Assembly (NCBI RefSeq): GCF_030691015.1
Contig: NZ_JAUYFF010000010.1
Coordinates: 1 to 64,000 of the forward strand
DNA length: 64,000 bases
From: Sulfuricurvum sp.
Lineage (GTDB): Bacteria; Campylobacterota; Campylobacteria; Campylobacterales; Sulfurimonadaceae
Direction of reading: 5' to 3'
A program made the position numbers and the translations under genes. Shown here in pieces: positions 48,321 to 58,008 of the stretch (the first letter of the stretch is position 1; every line of letters begins with the position of its first letter). The notes under the pieces are model-generated. The model saw only the letters and a program-made list of their open reading frames with translations, was not told where the DNA came from and searched no databases.

Positions 48321-49251
48321 CCTTCTTAAACATAGCCACCCTCCCCGCGCTATCTAAGGGGATCATAAAATGGCGCTGTTTCTCCCCGATACTCTTCCAT
48401 CGTGCCGCTGAGGCAAAGAGGGTATCGGCGAAAAAAGTGAATGTTTCACACCCTACTGCACTCGCCAAATGATAGGTCCCCGTCGAGGTGCTTATAAACA
48501 GTTTAAAACTGCTCAAAAGTCTGGCAAAATCGACGACACTCCCGCGTGAACGGTACAATATCACTCGACTCTCTCCCAAAAGTTCTTTCGCTTCATCGTA
48601 GAGTTTTTCCTCATCGGGACCAAACGTCATCACGACATCGATACTTTGATCTTCTTCAGCGATTTTTACCAATTCGATGTATTCCGTCAATGTCCAGTTG
48701 GCATCCGAAGAACCGCCGAATCCCGGATGAAAAGCAACTACCGCTCTGCTAACCCCATACTCGGCACAAAACGCACTATACGCGTCCGCGCTTCCCTCTA
48801 ACTGCAAGAGCGGCTTCGGAAAATCGAGAGTGATATCGGGGAAAAGAGCTTTTGTCAGTTCCAAGTTATACTCAAACTCTGCCATCTTCACTTCACTGCG
48901 ACGCTGTCTGATTCGTCGGTTGTAAAAAATCTGGGCGATTTTCGTGGCGGGGGCAATACGGAGTGGGATACGTGCTATCCATTGTGCCAAAGCGACGCGG
49001 GTATTGGAAAAAAGGGTAATCGACACATCGATTCGGGCTTGTTTGATTTTAAAAGCAAGTTCGAGAATATCTTCACTCTCATCGACAATCACCTCATCGA
49101 TAAAGTCGCACGATTCGGCGAGTTTTCGGTTTAAGGGGGCGACGAGGGCAATGATTCGATTTGAAGGGTTATGGTGTTTTAAAACATAGAGAGTAGGTAA
49201 AGCGGTTATAAAATCACCCAGTTTATCGTTACGCACTACCAAAATATTCAT
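48280..49251 (-). CDS. GT9 heptosyltransferase-like protein
   Basis: NILVVRNDKLGDFITALPTLYVLKHHNP, VAFHPGFGGSSDANWTLTEYI, STSTGTYHLASAVGCETFTFF. Confidence 0.85.
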   Translation of the reverse strand: MNILVVRNDKLGDFITALPTLYVLKHHNPSNRIIALVAPLNRKLAESCDFIDEVIVDESEDILELAFKIKQARIDVSITLFSNTRVALAQWIARIPLRIAPATKIAQIFYNRRIRQRRSEVKMAEFEYNLELTKALFPDITLDFPKPLLQLEGSADAYSAFCAEYGVSRAVVAFHPGFGGSSDANWTLTEYIELVKIAEEDQSIDVVMTFGPDEEKLYDEAKELLGESRVILYRSRGSVVDFARLLSSFKLFISTSTGTYHLASAVGCETFTFFADTLFASAARWKSIGEKQRHFMIPLDSAGRVAMFKKVKQELKNRLSTLS

Positions 49252-49293
49252 TGTTCACCCTTGTTTTAATGCGGTTATTTTACCCAATATCGC

Positions 49294-49299
49294 TATAAT
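49294..49299 (+). promoter_or_regulatory. -10 box (TATAAT) six bases before the ATG of the glycosidase-like gene
   Basis: caatatcgcTATAATctcaccATG; no Shine-Dalgarno present. Confidence 0.45.
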
Positions 49300-49305
49300 C
49301 TCACC

Positions 49306-50478
49306 ATGAAACAACCGTTTGCCTGGGATCATTACTCCGATCAGCCCTCCATAATCCGAGATCGTGCTCTTAAACGCTCCATGCGGCGCAGTGCCCTCCC
49401 CTCACTCATTAAAACCTTTTTGATCGCCCTCGTTACACTGCCCTTAGCCTTGGTGCTTATGCCGTTTATGCCGCGACGTACCATTAACGGCGAGCACTTT
49501 TTCGGTATGGGGGTGAATCTAGATTATGAGCCCAATACCACCCCCTATCTCCTCGATGAACTGGGAGTCAAACAACTCCTTATACGTATTCCGCTGTGGG
49601 AGATGGATCGCTTAAATGAGTATGTCACCTTTATCCGCTCATTTAAAGAAAAAGAGATCACGGTCGCACTGCTCCAAGATCGAGAACATATTACGTCTCT
49701 GAGCATGACAAAAGATCATTTCACCCAGATTTTCGAAGCATTGGACGGGGTTTGCTCTACGTATGTTATCGGTTCAACCATTAACCGTGCCAAATGGGGA
49801 TTTTTCAGTGTTAACGAGTATCTCGATTTTTACGGCGTCGCGTACGATCTGAAAAAAACACGCTTCCCCCATCTCAAGCTCATCGGCTCTAACGTTATCG
49901 ATTTTGAGTACCACTTTAGCGCCCATGCCCTCTTTAATCTCGCACGTATACACTTCGATGCACTAGGGAGCCTCCTCTACGTCGATCGTCGCGGAGCACC
50001 CGAAAACACCCAAATGGGATTTAGTCTTATAGGAAAAATAAATCTTTTAAACGCCCTCATCTCCCTCAGTCCAAAAACGGCCAATGAGCTCATCATCACC
50101 GAAACCAACTGGCCGATCAAAAATACCGCCCCCTATGCCCCCACCAGTGAACATGAATGTGTTAGCGAAGAGGATTATGCCGCTTTCATGGTGCGCTATC
50201 ATCTCCTTAGCTTTGCTTCTCAGAAAGTGAGCTGCGTTTATTGGCATCAGCTGATCGCACCTGGGTATGGGCTGATCGACAACCGTGAAGGAATCCGTAA
50301 ACGAAATGCTTTTGAATCGTATCGGGTAATGCACTCTCATCTGGGTGATGCAGAGTTTATGAGTTTCTCTCACAGTGTCGATGCATATCGGCTCATTTGC
50401 TCAACCCCTAGAGGGAAATTACACGTCACATGGACCCTCACCTCAGCACCTATCTATACCTACAAGGCTCAATCGTGA
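49306..50478 (+). CDS. Membrane-anchored TIM-barrel glycosidase-like protein of unknown function
   Basis: N-terminal TM segment (TFLIALVTLPLALVLMPFMP), MGVNLDYEP..., ITETNWPI, VYWHQLIAPGYGLID pattern reminiscent of retaining TIM-barrel glycosidases. Confidence 0.55.
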   Translation: MKQPFAWDHYSDQPSIIRDRALKRSMRRSALPSLIKTFLIALVTLPLALVLMPFMPRRTINGEHFFGMGVNLDYEPNTTPYLLDELGVKQLLIRIPLWEMDRLNEYVTFIRSFKEKEITVALLQDREHITSLSMTKDHFTQIFEALDGVCSTYVIGSTINRAKWGFFSVNEYLDFYGVAYDLKKTRFPHLKLIGSNVIDFEYHFSAHALFNLARIHFDALGSLLYVDRRGAPENTQMGFSLIGKINLLNALISLSPKTANELIITETNWPIKNTAPYAPTSEHECVSEEDYAAFMVRYHLLSFASQKVSCVYWHQLIAPGYGLIDNREGIRKRNAFESYRVMHSHLGDAEFMSFSHSVDAYRLICSTPRGKLHVTWTLTSAPIYTYKAQS

Positions 50479-51437
50479 AAATACTGCTCATTCTCCCCAA
50501 CTGGCTCGGCGATGCGGTGATGGCCACTCCCGCACTCGAAGCTCTTTGCGTCATCTATCCCGACGCTGAGTTGACACTAATCGGGTCTTATGTCAGTATC
50601 GAAGCGCTCAAATACCATCCTCAGTGTAAACGCCACTACGTCGATGAGACGAAAAAGGGGGGCAATCGATTTATCAATACCTACCGATTTGCGAAAGTGT
50701 TAGGGCAACATGATCTGGCGATTACCTTTCGCAATCAACTCCACTCATCATTGCTCCTCTTTTGGAGCGGATCTGCGATCACTGCAGGGCGTAAAAGCTG
50801 GCACTCAACTCTTTTACTTAGACATGCCATCAAACCCTCACATTCTTCCCATCTCGTGGAACAATATCGTGACATAGCCCAAAGCCTCAGTAACACTCCT
50901 CTCGTCATAGAAAATCTAAAACTCCATATCCCGTCCCATCGCTATTCACGACCGACACTCGGAATCAATCCGGGAGCAACGTATGGCAGTGCCAAGCGGT
51001 GGTATCCCGAAAAGTTTGCCGAAGTAGCACGCGCTTACAGTGATCGATTTGAGATCATTCTCTTTGGCGGACCGAATGAAGTAGGAATGGCGAACGATAT
51101 TGCATCCCGTTTAAACGGAGTCAACATCACCAATCTCGCCGGAAAAACCTCAATTGCAGAGCTGTGCAGTTTTATCGGAGGATTAGATCTCTTCATTACC
51201 AACGATAGCGGTCCAATGCACGTCGCGGCAGCGTATAGTGTTCCGACCGTTGCGATCTTCGGTCCGACGCGACACTTGGAAACGTCCCAATGGATGAATG
51301 ATAATAGTATGATCGTACGGCATGAGATGAAATGTGCACCGTGTATGAAGAGAGAGTGCCCTCTCGGACATCATGAATGTATGACAAGCATCACCCCTGA
51401 TGAGGTGATTGAAGCGGTACGAAACTTAAAAGTCTAA
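50475..51437 (+). CDS. waaF: LPS heptosyltransferase II
   Basis: KILLILPNWLGDAVMATPALEAL, GINPGATYGSAKRWYPEKFAEVA, FITNDSGPMHVAAAYSVPTVAIFGPT; GTG start. Confidence 0.93.
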   Translation: MKILLILPNWLGDAVMATPALEALCVIYPDAELTLIGSYVSIEALKYHPQCKRHYVDETKKGGNRFINTYRFAKVLGQHDLAITFRNQLHSSLLLFWSGSAITAGRKSWHSTLLLRHAIKPSHSSHLVEQYRDIAQSLSNTPLVIENLKLHIPSHRYSRPTLGINPGATYGSAKRWYPEKFAEVARAYSDRFEIILFGGPNEVGMANDIASRLNGVNITNLAGKTSIAELCSFIGGLDLFITNDSGPMHVAAAYSVPTVAIFGPTRHLETSQWMNDNSMIVRHEMKCAPCMKRECPLGHHECMTSITPDEVIEAVRNLKV

Positions 51438-52013
51438 TCGCATCCCGAAATACCACGCATCGTTATAGGTCACATCGCGTGTTTTCAAATCGGTATCAAT
51501 CGTGCGATATCCGACACCGATTCGGGCATTTTCAATCGGTTCGATGTCCAAACCGATGCGAGTTTCCAGATAACCGTCCCCCTCTTTCAAGCAGAGGCTA
51601 GAGGGAGCATAGTAAAACGCTCCGTTCACATAAAACGGAAACGGCGTATTAATCGGCAATTGCAACTCTGCTTCAACCCCCAAAGGTACTGCCGCGTAGC
51701 GCTGTCCGTCAATCTCGGTGTACTCGGCTTTGATCCCCAGTCCTACTTTCAACCCCGGCACTCCACGCACCGGCTGCATCACCATAAACGATACTTCCAT
51801 CAGAGGATCAGGATCAGCAATCGTTGTGCTGTTATTGTTATCCCCATTCAGAAAACGGGCACCGATATAGGCATTGCTCATTGCATTTCCCATACGTCCA
51901 ACATCCAATCGGATCTCGCCGCCCACCTCTTTGTCATTAACATTCACACCTATTTGATGTGCCGCAAATACAGATGTAGCCATAAGGAGAGTGATGATTA
52001 TTTTTTTTAACAT
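51426..52013 (-). CDS. YfaZ family outer membrane protein
   Basis: Signal peptide MLKKIIITLLMATSVFAA; GGEIRLDVGRMGNAMSNAYIGARFLNGDN; beta-barrel-like C-term ending WYFGMRLDF. Confidence 0.75.
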   Translation of the reverse strand: MLKKIIITLLMATSVFAAHQIGVNVNDKEVGGEIRLDVGRMGNAMSNAYIGARFLNGDNNNSTTIADPDPLMEVSFMVMQPVRGVPGLKVGLGIKAEYTEIDGQRYAAVPLGVEAELQLPINTPFPFYVNGAFYYAPSSLCLKEGDGYLETRIGLDIEPIENARIGVGYRTIDTDLKTRDVTYNDAWYFGMRLDF

Positions 52014-53440
52014 GGGGTTCCTTCATTAATTCGTGCTATCGTAGCGGTCGTACTTTTTCCGTCCACAAACTGCACCAGTCGCAACTCTTTGGCAAACTCC
52101 GCACCAACGACGCTTTTACCTTCGTAATCGCCCCCCTTGACTAAAATATCGGGTCCGATATTTTTGATCAACTCATGCGGTGTCTCCTCACTAAACAATA
52201 CGACATAATCGACCGATTCCAGCGCAGCTAAAATGTAAGCACGATCTTCCTGCACATTGACGGGACGAGTAGGCCCTTTGAGCTCTCGAACCGAGCTGTC
52301 CGAATTAAGCCCTACGATCAACACATCCCCGTAACTTTTGGCCTCTTGAAGATATTTCACATGGCCGACATGGAGAATATCAAAGCACCCGTTGGTGAAA
52401 ACGACTTTTTTACCCTCTTTTTTAAGGCGATCTGCAAGGGCAAAAATCTCTTCATGACTTTTGATATGCATATCGGAGGTACTCTGGTGCAAACTCGACT
52501 CATATTCCTCAATCTCTCCGAGTGTTACCGTTGCCGAACCGATCTTGCCGACAACAACGGCGGCGGCATGGTTGGCAAACGGAGCGGCTTGATCAATCGT
52601 ATATCCGCAGCTAAGTGCAAATGAGAGGGAAGCGATCACCGTATCCCCCGCCCCGGTCACATCAAAGACCTCTTTCGCAACCGTCGGGAAACGACGCATC
52701 GTTTCATCATAAATGGCGATACCGTCTTCCGAGAGGGTAATCATAGAACACTCTAAATCGCACGTCTCTTTAAGACTCAAAAGGGCTTTTTTCAGACTTG
52801 CTTCGTCTTGGATCACAATCCCTGTCGCTTCGGAGGCCTCTTTTTTATTGGGAGTCAAAAGATAGGCTCCTCGATATTTGCGGTAATCTTTCCCTTTGGG
52901 ATCGACCAGTACTTTTTTCCCCGCTCGCTTCACGGCCGTAATAACCCCGAGTGCAACTGCGTCGGTAATCACCCCTTTTCCATAATCGGAGAGGATAACG
53001 ATATCACATCTATCGAGGACACTTTCTACATAAGCCGTAATAGCCGTTTCACTAGTGATATCGATCGCCTCTTTCGACTCTTTGTCGTAACGAAGGATCT
53101 GTTGGTTGGAGGCAATAATACGGCTCTTTTTCGATGTTTTTCGCCCTTTTTGAGTAATCAAACCCTCACTGGACGCCCCGATCGTAGAGAGCATAGCACG
53201 CAGTTCTGCCCCGTTTTCATCATCACCGATAACCCCTGAGACACTCACCTGTGCCCCCAAAGTGACCAGATTGTTGATCACGTTACCCGCACCGCCGAGG
53301 ACGGTCGTTTCACGGGCAATATCGACCACCTGCACGGGAGCTTCAGGGGAGATCCGCTCGCACCCTCCCCACAAATAATGGTCAATCATCAAATCCCCGA
53401 TAACAAGAATATGGGGGTGAGCGTTTTGAAGCGCTCTCAT
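52007..53440 (-). CDS. hldE: Bifunctional heptose-7-phosphate kinase/heptose-1-phosphate adenylyltransferase
   Basis: VIGDLMIDHYLWGGCERISPEAPVQVV, FDVTGAGDTVIASL, VFTNGCFDILHVGHVKYLQEAKSYGDVLIVGLNSD. Confidence 0.95.
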   Translation of the reverse strand: MRALQNAHPHILVIGDLMIDHYLWGGCERISPEAPVQVVDIARETTVLGGAGNVINNLVTLGAQVSVSGVIGDDENGAELRAMLSTIGASSEGLITQKGRKTSKKSRIIASNQQILRYDKESKEAIDITSETAITAYVESVLDRCDIVILSDYGKGVITDAVALGVITAVKRAGKKVLVDPKGKDYRKYRGAYLLTPNKKEASEATGIVIQDEASLKKALLSLKETCDLECSMITLSEDGIAIYDETMRRFPTVAKEVFDVTGAGDTVIASLSFALSCGYTIDQAAPFANHAAAVVVGKIGSATVTLGEIEEYESSLHQSTSDMHIKSHEEIFALADRLKKEGKKVVFTNGCFDILHVGHVKYLQEAKSYGDVLIVGLNSDSSVRELKGPTRPVNVQEDRAYILAALESVDYVVLFSEETPHELIKNIGPDILVKGGDYEGKSVVGAEFAKELRLVQFVDGKSTTATIARINEGTPC

Positions 53441-54447
53441 GAGAGTTCCTGCTCGAAAAGACGTTTGATTTCCGGAACGTATGCCGCAATCCCCTGTTCA
53501 AACTCAAAACGGGGCTCATACCCCAAAGCACTCTTTGTCGATTCGATATCCGCCTCGGTGTGAAACTGATAACGCCCCACATACGGATTAGCCATATATT
53601 CGCACGTAAAGGATGTCCCCAACTCGCTCTGGAGAATATCAACCATCGATTGAAACGATCGTGCCTTCCCTGTTCCGACATTAAACACACCGTTTTCTCT
53701 CGGATGCATCGCAAGAATGTTCGCCTGAACAATATCCTCAATGTAGATGAAATCGCGCAAGATTTGGTCAGAATTTTCAAAAAGCTTCGGATTTTTTCCC
53801 GATAACAGCTGATGTCCGAATTGTACTACCATCGATGCGGTTTTATTTTTGAAAAATTCTCTCGGCCCGTAGACATTAAAATAGCGCAAACCGACAATGG
53901 AAATATGCTCAAATTTTTGAGAATATTGACGCGCCAAATGGTCCATCATCAATTTTGAGAAGCCATAAACGTTCTGAGGCGCTTCACGTCCCACACGTTG
54001 AGGAGAGGGAGCGTCACCGTACGTCGCACCCGATGAGGCATAAATCATGTTGGCACCGTGCGCTACCGCGATATCGAGGAGATCTTTAAACGCATTGACG
54101 TTGGTTTGGATCATCAAATCCTGCTCCAGCACTGTCGTGTCCGAAATCGCCGCTTCATGAAAAATGTAATCAAATTTATAGTTTTTTTGCAGTGTGCCGA
54201 GCAACGCTTTATCGTTGATATCGCCGCTGATCACTTCGCCGCTAAACCCGAGGAGATTTTTAAAATGACCGAAACTTTTGAGATTGCCGTTAGAGAGGGT
54301 CAAATTCGAGCGGAAAAGATCCAATACGACGACGTGGGCATGTGGATAATGCTCCTGAAAATAAAACGCGAGGTTGGAGCCGATGAAACCTGCCCCTCCC
54401 GTTATCAAAATCGTTTTTTGGTTTAAATTAACATCACTGTAACGCAT
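53437..54447 (-). CDS. hldD: ADP-L-glycero-D-manno-heptose 6-epimerase
   Basis: ILITGGAGFIGSNLAFYFQEHYPHAHVVVLD, YGFSKLMMDHLARQ, GLRYFNVYGPREFFKNKTASM. Confidence 0.93.
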   Translation of the reverse strand: MRYSDVNLNQKTILITGGAGFIGSNLAFYFQEHYPHAHVVVLDLFRSNLTLSNGNLKSFGHFKNLLGFSGEVISGDINDKALLGTLQKNYKFDYIFHEAAISDTTVLEQDLMIQTNVNAFKDLLDIAVAHGANMIYASSGATYGDAPSPQRVGREAPQNVYGFSKLMMDHLARQYSQKFEHISIVGLRYFNVYGPREFFKNKTASMVVQFGHQLLSGKNPKLFENSDQILRDFIYIEDIVQANILAMHPRENGVFNVGTGKARSFQSMVDILQSELGTSFTCEYMANPYVGRYQFHTEADIESTKSALGYEPRFEFEQGIAAYVPEIKRLFEQELS

Positions 54448-54534
54448 AGATAATCCTTCTTAAAGGTAGTGTCATATTGTAACAAACTCTTTATTAAAGG
54501 TTAAACAGTTAGAGTGATTTAAGATAGATAGGAA

Positions 54535-54540
54535 TATAAT
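54535..54540 (+). promoter_or_regulatory. -10 box (TATAAT) for the cytochrome c gene
   Basis: aggaaTATAATagcgg 29 bp before ATG 54570, which has an upstream GGAG ribosome-binding site. Confidence 0.55.
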
Positions 54541-54569
54541 AGCGGCGAAATTTTAAATGGAGAAAACAA

Positions 54570-54866
54570 ATGAAAAAAATTGCTCTTGCAATGTTATTCG
54601 CTGGTGTATCTTTAATGGCTGCTGATGGAAAAGCTCTTTCAGCTAAATGTGCTGCTTGTCACGGTGCTTCTTTCGAAAAAGCGGCTCTTGGTAAATCAGC
54701 GATCGTAAAAGGTCAATCAGCTGGTGCTATCGAAACTTCACTCAAAGGTTACAAAGCTGGTACTTTGAACAAAGCGGGTATGGGTGCATTGATGAAAGGT
54801 CAAGTTGCTGCAATGTCAGATGCTGACATCAAAGCTCTTGCTTCTTACGTAGCAGGTCTTAAATAA
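54570..54866 (+). CDS. Class I cytochrome c (c553-like), periplasmic
   Basis: Signal peptide MKKIALAMLFAGVSLMA; CAACH heme motif; MGALMKGQVAAMSDADIKALASYVAGL. Confidence 0.9.
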   Translation: MKKIALAMLFAGVSLMAADGKALSAKCAACHGASFEKAALGKSAIVKGQSAGAIETSLKGYKAGTLNKAGMGALMKGQVAAMSDADIKALASYVAGLK

Positions 54867-54873
54867 TACCTCG

Positions 54874-54903
54874 CTCACCGCACCTGCGGTGAGTTCTTTT
54901 TTC
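54874..54903 (+). terminator. Rho-independent terminator after cytochrome c gene
   Basis: CTCACCGCA-CC-TGCGGTGAG followed by TTCTTTTTT. Confidence 0.85.
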
Positions 54904-54907
54904 TCTT

Positions 54908-55129
54908 CTATTCCGGTCGATACTCTTCTTTTTTATTCACTGACTCTTTTTTACGTTGCTGATTAGCTGCATCGTTCAGTTCACGCTCATCATCATACTG
55001 TACTTGATTCATCATTTTTTTCTCATCGTCAAACTGACCGTTTTTAATTCCCCACAAAAATGCAACCAAGGCAATACCGCCTAAAAAAAGCGATGCACCC
55101 AGCATCATCGCGATTACCCAAGAATCCAT
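54908..55129 (-). CDS. ccoS: cbb3-type cytochrome oxidase assembly protein CcoS
   Basis: Small TM protein, LGASLFLGGIALVAFLWGIKNGQFDDEKKMM. Confidence 0.88.
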   Translation of the reverse strand: MDSWVIAMMLGASLFLGGIALVAFLWGIKNGQFDDEKKMMNQVQYDDERELNDAANQQRKKESVNKKEEYRPE

Positions 55130-55142
55130 AATTACCTACCTT

Positions 55143-57536
55143 TTATTTATACATCCAACGTACTCGCATCGAGTTCCCGACGACGAGGAGCGAACTAAAC
55201 GACATTGAAATCGCGGCAAGCAGCGGTATGACATACCCCATCATCGCCAGCGGAATCGTAATCGAATTATAGACGAGTGAAATCCCAAGATTTTGTTTAA
55301 TAAGCCCATACGTTTTACGGCTGATAGAGAATGCTTCAGCGAGCGACGTCAACGAATCATTCATCAACACCACATCACTCACCTCGATTGCGATATCGCT
55401 CCCGTTCCCCATCGCAATCGCAATATCGGCACATGCTAGTGCCAATAGATCATTGACCCCATCCCCCGCCATCACGACGATATGCCCCTCATTATGCGCC
55501 TGTTCAATAAATGCCGCTTTCCCCTCAGGGGTGAGATGTGCGTGTACCTCGTCGATTCCAACCTCGTGAGCGACTCTCACGGCTGCCGCTTCATGATCCC
55601 CCGTCAGCATTACCACCCGAAGATTCAATTTTTTAAGTTCCTCAATCGATTGAGAAGCTCTCTCTTTCGGAAGATCGCGCAACTCATACGTCGCAACCAA
55701 TTGATTTTCTACAGCATAATAAAAAATACTTTTATCGCTCGCGAAATCGACCTCAATCCCGAGTTCTTGCATCAACAGCGCATTCCCCCCCGCGATCATA
55801 ACCCCCTTAGAGCGTCCGATCATCCCTCGAGCGGGAATCTCACGCGCTTCTTCGATAGTGCCGGATTCAATAGCTTCTTCCGTTCGCTCCAAATATTCCA
55901 TTACCCCTCGACTGATCGGATGCTTAGAAGAGGAGACGAGTGTATGCAAAGCTCCCGTATCAAAAGCTGTGTGAATCGTGGCATAAACCACTTCGGGGCG
56001 TCCTTGGGTGATCGTTCCCGTTTTATCCAAAACAACCATAGTCGCTTTTGCCATCGTCTCGATCTGTGCCGCCGATTTAAAGAGAATCCCCCTCTTCGCA
56101 CCCAGAGCCAATCCTACCAGCGTCGCTACAGGAGTCGCAAGAGCCAGCGCACACGGACAGGCGATGATGATGACCGAAATCCCCACCATGAGCGAGCGAT
56201 CAAAACTGTGCGGCCAAAAATACCAAGCCCAAAAAGTTGCAATTGCTGCGAAGAGGATCGTTGATGAAAAATGTTGCGAAAGACGATTTGCCAGCTGCTC
56301 AATCGAGGGCTTCTGTGCCATGGCATTCTCGAGCAAATTGACAAGATTCGAGAGGGTCGAATGGGCAAAATCTTTGGTCGTCCGATAATGGATCAGGGCA
56401 TCGATACTTGTTGTTCCGCTGATGATCCGATCACCGATACGTTTAAAAATCGGCTCCGATTCTCCCGTGAGGTTACTTTCATCAAAACTCCCCTCCCCTG
56501 AAATTACTTCACCGTCAATTGCGGAGCGCTCACCGCTTCGGATCACAATTACATCCCCGACTTTGACTTCGTTGACATCGACGGATCGGATAGATTCTCC
56601 CTCTAGGATACTCACTTCACGCGGAATGTGTTTACCGATGATGTCGAGGGTATCAGCGGCATTTTTACGACTGAGGACTTCGAGAAATTTCCCGAAGAGG
56701 ACAAACGTGATAATCATCGCCACCGAATCGAAATAGGCTTCCCCTTTTTCAAATACCGTAATATAAATAGAGTAGAGATACGCCAGACTCGAACCCGTAA
56801 CGACGAGTAAATCCATCGTCACTGCATGATTACGCAACCCGTAGTAGGCTCCGCGATAAAAAACCCATCCGCTGTAAAAAAGTACGGGAGTCGCTAATAC
56901 CCACTCGGCAATATTGAGAATGGTTTTAATATCCTGAGTAATCCCCGTAAAATACCCCGCGTATTGAGCCACGGCAATCCACATCATATTCATCGTCGCG
57001 AAGGTCGCTACCGCCATACGCAGATAGTACTCTTTGCGCTCTTTATTGGCACGTACTTCTTGAAGTGAAGAGTCATACGGAAATGCGTTGTATCCGATGG
57101 CGCGGATCATATCAATGATGGCAGAGAGCTTGACGTCCGCTGAGTTCCACGTAATACGAGCTTTATTGTTCGTATAGTTGATATGCGCCTCGATAACCCC
57201 TTCCATCTTGTGAAGTGCCTTTTCATTGAGCCATACACACGCCGCACAATGTATCCCCTCGATGACTAAAGAGACTTGGGAAAGCCCCTCGTTGGTGGTC
57301 GTCACAAACCGCTCACTAAAGGCGGGGGTATCAAAATTGGAACTCGCTTCGAACTGCTCGGTAGGGGGGGAGAGGGTCGTAGAACCCATTTTGGAGTAAA
57401 AGCTCTCCAGCCCCTCATCTTTGAGAAGGTGAAAAATCCCTCGACACCCGTTACAGCAAAATCGATACTCCCCATCGTGAATCATCACATCATCGCTAAA
57501 CTCCAGATGGCAATGATCACATTTGACTTTAGACAT
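55143..57536 (-). CDS. ccoI: Copper-translocating P-type ATPase (CcoI/FixI)
   Basis: N-terminal CDHC zinc-finger/FCCNGC, GIHCAACVW HMA, ACPCALALATP, DKTGTIT, GDGVNDLLAL. Confidence 0.93.
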   Translation of the reverse strand: MSKVKCDHCHLEFSDDVMIHDGEYRFCCNGCRGIFHLLKDEGLESFYSKMGSTTLSPPTEQFEASSNFDTPAFSERFVTTTNEGLSQVSLVIEGIHCAACVWLNEKALHKMEGVIEAHINYTNNKARITWNSADVKLSAIIDMIRAIGYNAFPYDSSLQEVRANKERKEYYLRMAVATFATMNMMWIAVAQYAGYFTGITQDIKTILNIAEWVLATPVLFYSGWVFYRGAYYGLRNHAVTMDLLVVTGSSLAYLYSIYITVFEKGEAYFDSVAMIITFVLFGKFLEVLSRKNAADTLDIIGKHIPREVSILEGESIRSVDVNEVKVGDVIVIRSGERSAIDGEVISGEGSFDESNLTGESEPIFKRIGDRIISGTTSIDALIHYRTTKDFAHSTLSNLVNLLENAMAQKPSIEQLANRLSQHFSSTILFAAIATFWAWYFWPHSFDRSLMVGISVIIIACPCALALATPVATLVGLALGAKRGILFKSAAQIETMAKATMVVLDKTGTITQGRPEVVYATIHTAFDTGALHTLVSSSKHPISRGVMEYLERTEEAIESGTIEEAREIPARGMIGRSKGVMIAGGNALLMQELGIEVDFASDKSIFYYAVENQLVATYELRDLPKERASQSIEELKKLNLRVVMLTGDHEAAAVRVAHEVGIDEVHAHLTPEGKAAFIEQAHNEGHIVVMAGDGVNDLLALACADIAIAMGNGSDIAIEVSDVVLMNDSLTSLAEAFSISRKTYGLIKQNLGISLVYNSITIPLAMMGYVIPLLAAISMSFSSLLVVGNSMRVRWMYK

Positions 57537-58008
57537 ATTCGAACTTCCCTGCAGACTTATTTTTTTTCACTTGCTCATATCTTCCCATAATTCCCTGCAT
57601 CACGATATGAACCCCTGCTGAGCCATTATTCGCATAACCGATTGCCATTGAAAGATTCGCCGTCGCCTCTAGCGGATCAATAGTAAAAGGGATCATCGCC
57701 CCCGTAAAAACAATCACTTTATCCAATCCCAGACTCGCTACGTATTCGGCACTCACATCCATCGTATCGGTTCCGTGAACAACGATAATCGTTTTCGCTT
57801 CCGACTCTGTAATCGTTTTCCCTAATACAAAGCGATCATGATCATCCATCTCCAAAGAGTCTTTATAAAGTATTCCTTGAAGAGAAATATCGATCACCAT
57901 TGATGTGAGTATCGCTTCTATCGCAGAGTTATCCTGAGGAACAAACAGTTCACCTTTTATCGGATCATACCGTTTATTAAACGTACCACCCGTATTAATA
58001 ATGAGCAT
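57529..58008 (-). CDS. Single-domain (N-terminal) asparaginase-like protein
   Basis: INTGGTFNKRYDP, IIVVHGTDTMDVSAEY, KVIVFTGAMIPF; only 159 aa. Confidence 0.8.
   Translation of the reverse strand: MLIINTGGTFNKRYDPIKGELFVPQDNSAIEAILTSMVIDISLQGILYKDSLEMDDHDRFVLGKTITESEAKTIIVVHGTDTMDVSAEYVASLGLDKVIVFTGAMIPFTIDPLEATANLSMAIGYANNGSAGVHIVMQGIMGRYEQVKKNKSAGKFEYV

Noticed and set aside
55482-56264. 260-aa plus-strand ORF antisense to ccoI
   Set aside because: Lies entirely inside the clearly coding ccoI frame; Arg/Pro/Ser/Cys-rich translation without domain motifs; typical shadow ORF
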